DNA from: Bacillaceae bacterium Marseille-Q3522
GTDB taxonomy: Bacteria > Bacillota > Bacilli > Bacillales > Cytobacillaceae
Length of the DNA stretch: 54,970 nt
Direction of reading: 5' to 3'
Assembly (NCBI GenBank): GCA_017898095.1
Contig: JAGKQJ010000008.1
Coordinates: 1 to 54,970, forward strand
Positions 54,349-54,970 of this stretch are shown piece after piece. The stretch's first letter is position 1. The number at the start of each line of letters is the position of its first letter. A model generated the notes under the pieces. The model searched no databases. It was not told the origin of the DNA and saw nothing but the letters and a program-made list of their open reading frames with translations. The translations under genes and the position numbers were made by a program.

Positions 54349-54377
54349 AACCTTCTTTTTGAAGATAAGAAGAGGTT
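54349..54377 (-). terminator. Expression-platform terminator of the SAM riboswitch
   Basis: On the minus strand AACCTCTTCTT pairs with AAGAAGGTT, then TTTTT. Its 5' arm contains CTTATCTT, complementary to AAGATAAG in the P1 stem, as expected for alternative pairing. Confidence 0.8.
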
Positions 54378-54386
54378 TTAAGTCAA

Positions 54387-54490
54387 CTTATCTTCCGAAC
54401 TTGACAGCTCGTTGGAATTAGCACAGTGTTCTTCTTTAGAATCTGTTGCTGAGGCTTCATCGGGCCATTCCCTCCGCCTCTCTGGATAAG
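54387..54490 (-). ncRNA. SAM-I riboswitch (S-box)
   Basis: On the minus strand: P1 CTTATCC and AGAGAGGCGGAGGGA, then TGGCCCGATGAAGCCTCAGC, AACA, later TGTGCTAATTCCAAC, and closing GGAAGATAAG. These are the invariant S-box blocks. High SAM should favour the terminator at 54349. The only gene downstream is fbpA-like, not a methionine gene. Confidence 0.93.
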
Positions 54491-54520
54491 TGTTGATGGT
54501 ATTTATTCCTATTAATTGAG

Positions 54521-54550
54521 ATTATAAACCTTATTATTCCGATTAGTCAA
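54521..54550 (-). promoter_or_regulatory. Promoter of the S-box transcript
   Basis: On the minus strand TTGACT (54545-54550), 18 bases, TATAAT (54521-54526), about 30 bases before the aptamer. Confidence 0.8.
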
Positions 54551-54685
54551 CTAATATTTAAAACAAACATTTTTATTTTAGCTGATGGATGCTGTCCTAA
54601 AACCTATATTCCCATGTTTTTATACCAAGCCTTTGAAAAAGGTTGATATTAAAAGAGTAAACATTTTGCGTTCACTGAAACGAGT

Positions 54686-54832
54686 TCATTTATACTTCTT
54701 AGCATAAAAAAACTCCGTGATCGGCAAAACTATAATGGTGAGCCCAAATACAACCAACAGTGGAATATTTTCAATTTCATTTAAACTCCCGGTACCTTCA
54801 GACAAAAATAATATTGAGCCCGATAATACCAT
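54686..54832 (-). pseudogene. C-terminal piece of a small membrane protein next to an IS end
   Basis: The minus-strand frame MVLSGSILFLSEGTGSLNEI, then IPLLVVFGLTIIVLPI and TEFFYAKKYK stop (TGA at 54686), looks like the end of a membrane protein with one or two hydrophobic segments. The frame stays open into the adjacent insertion-element end at 54844, so the upstream part is probably cut off. A GGGGAG within the element could act as a ribosome-binding site, so a 48-residue product is possible. Family unknown. Confidence 0.5.
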
Positions 54833-54843
54833 TAAGGTCAACT

Positions 54844-54970
54844 CCCCCCCACTTAACACCCTTACGGATTGTTTGAAGTGGGGGCCCTGCGTCTGTCGAA
54901 TATAGACAGTGCTTCTGCCCTCGCAGAAAGCAACTACACTTATTCCTACCCAGTAGTGCGAACGGTTGTT
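54844..54970 (-). mobile_element. Right end of an IS200/IS605-like element, omega-RNA-like
   Basis: On the minus strand the sequence running to the edge is hairpin-rich: TTCTGC/GCAGAA, CTGTC/GACAG, and a terminal CCCCCACTT...AAGTGGGGG stem (54846-54884). This pattern, ending in a strong hairpin beside unrelated host DNA, matches the right end of IS605/IS1341 elements, which encode the guide RNA scaffold of TnpB. A tnpB gene would lie to the right, beyond the window, so identity is not proven. Confidence 0.55.

Overview
The window is a low-GC, endospore-forming member of the Bacillaceae. Evidence for sporulation is an alpha/beta-type SASP gene, two YjcZ-family spore proteins, a Spo0E-like phosphatase, a KinE-like sporulation kinase and a glcU-gdh pair. 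Much of the left half follows the Bacillus subtilis gene order seen around motAB-clpE-ykvI, ptsHI, ykwC and patA, and around ktrD-kinE-mtnUE-spo0E. A thermophilic or reduced lineage such as Caldibacillus would fit, but the sequence does not prove a species.

Layout. 1-9.9 kb: patA (plus), then a minus-strand run of ykwC, an SDR, ptsI, ptsH and a DUF4129/DUF58/MoxR membrane cluster, then ykvS. 9.9-15.6 kb: hairpin repeats, a CPBP-family membrane protein, ykvI and CtsR-controlled clpE. 15.1-22.3 kb: a tandem 125-bp repeat array, an M3 oligoendopeptidase, spo0E-like, the divergent methionine-salvage pair mtnE/mtnU, and a KinE-like kinase. 22-24 kb: a decaying lutABC (lactate utilisation) operon. 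24-29.5 kb: small sporulation-type genes, ktrD, an SASP, prfC, a sirtuin and a YueH-like gene. 29.6-34.7 kb: a TPP riboswitch followed by thiY, a thiamine-binding DUF77 gene, thiX, thiZ and a TatD-type hydrolase, broken up by three kinds of repeat. 35-41 kb: an ABC-F remnant, two YjcZ genes, a sigma-W-type promoter with yuaF-floT, a secreted protein and a serine hydrolase. 41-49.3 kb: the dpp-ykf operon for peptide and murein-peptide uptake, with dppA broken and ykfB missing. 49.5-55 kb: a solo holin-like gene, aspA, glcU-gdh, an FbpA-like gene behind a SAM riboswitch, and the end of an IS200/IS605-like element entering from beyond the right edge.

Two themes stand out. First, gene decay: lutA, lutB, dppA and an ABC-F gene are broken, ykfB is absent, and ptsI has lost about ten conserved N-terminal residues. 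Second, dense intergenic structured repeats in at least four families. The most striking is a 160-493 bp element with terminal nested hairpins and zero to four internal hairpin modules, always flanked by an ATAAA/TTTAT-type motif, which looks like a non-autonomous IS200/IS605-type element. One copy supplies the stop codon of lutC, one lies where ykfB should be, and one splits the thiamine operon. All calls rest on reading the sequence and on recalled family knowledge; no database search was run.
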